DNA from: Thiotrichaceae bacterium | GTDB taxonomy: Bacteria; Pseudomonadota; Gammaproteobacteria; Thiotrichales; Thiotrichaceae | Reading direction: 5' to 3' | NCBI GenBank assembly: GCA_026992705.1 | Contig: JALWYT010000257.1 | Coordinates: 1-14,108 of the forward strand | Length of the DNA: 14,108 bases | Shown: one piece after another, positions 14,046-14,108 of the stretch | Layout of the letters: each line of letters begins with the position of its first letter | Numbering within the stretch: position 1 is the stretch's first letter | Notes under the pieces: model-generated | What the model saw: only the letters and a program-made list of their open reading frames with translations | The model's database searches: none | Told to the model about the DNA's origin: nothing | Program-made: the position numbers and the translations under genes

Positions 14046-14108
14046 TGTTAAAAATCATCCACACCGCAGACTGGCATTTAGGGCATCAACTTCATGGGCA
14101 ATCCCGTG
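14045..14108 (+). CDS. sbcD: SbcD nuclease subunit (3' truncated)
   Basis: The frame opens at the ATG overlapping the fabA stop (TAATG) and runs to the window end, giving 21 residues beginning MLKIIHTADWHLGHQLHG. This is the calcineurin-like metallophosphoesterase N-terminus of SbcD/Mre11 exonucleases, with the first metal-binding motif D-x-H at Asp9 and His11. SbcD pairs with the ATPase SbcC to cut hairpins and double-strand ends. The short length limits certainty, since other SbcD-like phosphoesterases start similarly. Confidence 0.75.
   Translation, partial: MLKIIHTADWHLGHQLHGQSR

Overview
The window is an AT-rich stretch of bacterial chromosome, almost entirely coding. It carries the 3' part of lptF with lptG, an Escherichia coli-like ycaO, trmO, apaG, fabA (His70/Asp84 at the E. 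coli positions) and the start of sbcD. This combination points to a gammaproteobacterium. Smc-partner genes scpA and scpB (rather than MukBEF), a probable pyrophosphate-dependent phosphofructokinase and a persulfide dioxygenase operon would fit a sulfur-oxidising or related environmental lineage (Thiotrichales-like). That placement is inference from gene content, not from any marker gene.

Layout. 1-1727: lptF (5' truncated) and lptG, overlapping by ATGA, encode the permease pair of the LPS exporter. 1728-1990: a non-coding stretch with a 125-bp near-palindrome (1773-1897) and a nested stem-loop (1915-1990) at the convergent lptG/pfp 3' ends. 1987-3249 (-): phosphofructokinase. 3250-3551: a 302-bp gene-free region with several short inverted repeats. 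3552-4979 (-): a three-gene unit transcribed Rieske ferredoxin, CHCC zinc-finger protein, ETHE1-like persulfide dioxygenase. 4991-5839 (+): a YeeZ-like SDR protein whose GTG start lies 11 bp from the Rieske start, head to head. 5864-6415 (-): a single-pass membrane protein with an RskA-like C-terminal domain and no sigma factor nearby. 6573-9660 (+): ycaO-scpA-scpB with 2-bp gaps. 9657-10370 (-): trmO, whose stop codon overlaps the scpB stop. 10525-13394 (+): apaG, a CLC H+/Cl- antiporter and thiO, with 3-5 bp gaps. 13530-14108 (+): fabA and the first codons of sbcD, sharing one base.

Most genes are housekeeping: envelope biogenesis, glycolysis, chromosome condensation, tRNA modification, thiamine synthesis and unsaturated fatty acid synthesis. 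The parts least like a textbook chromosome are the small sulfur/redox operon (Rieske + CHCC + persulfide dioxygenase), the ycaO-scpAB coupling, the orphan RskA-like protein, and three intergenic palindromic elements (1773-1897, 6479-6527, 10383-10475) whose ends resemble each other and may be a dispersed non-autonomous repeat family. I found no CRISPR array, tRNA, rRNA, transposase or phage gene, and nothing that I can honestly call a complete new system.
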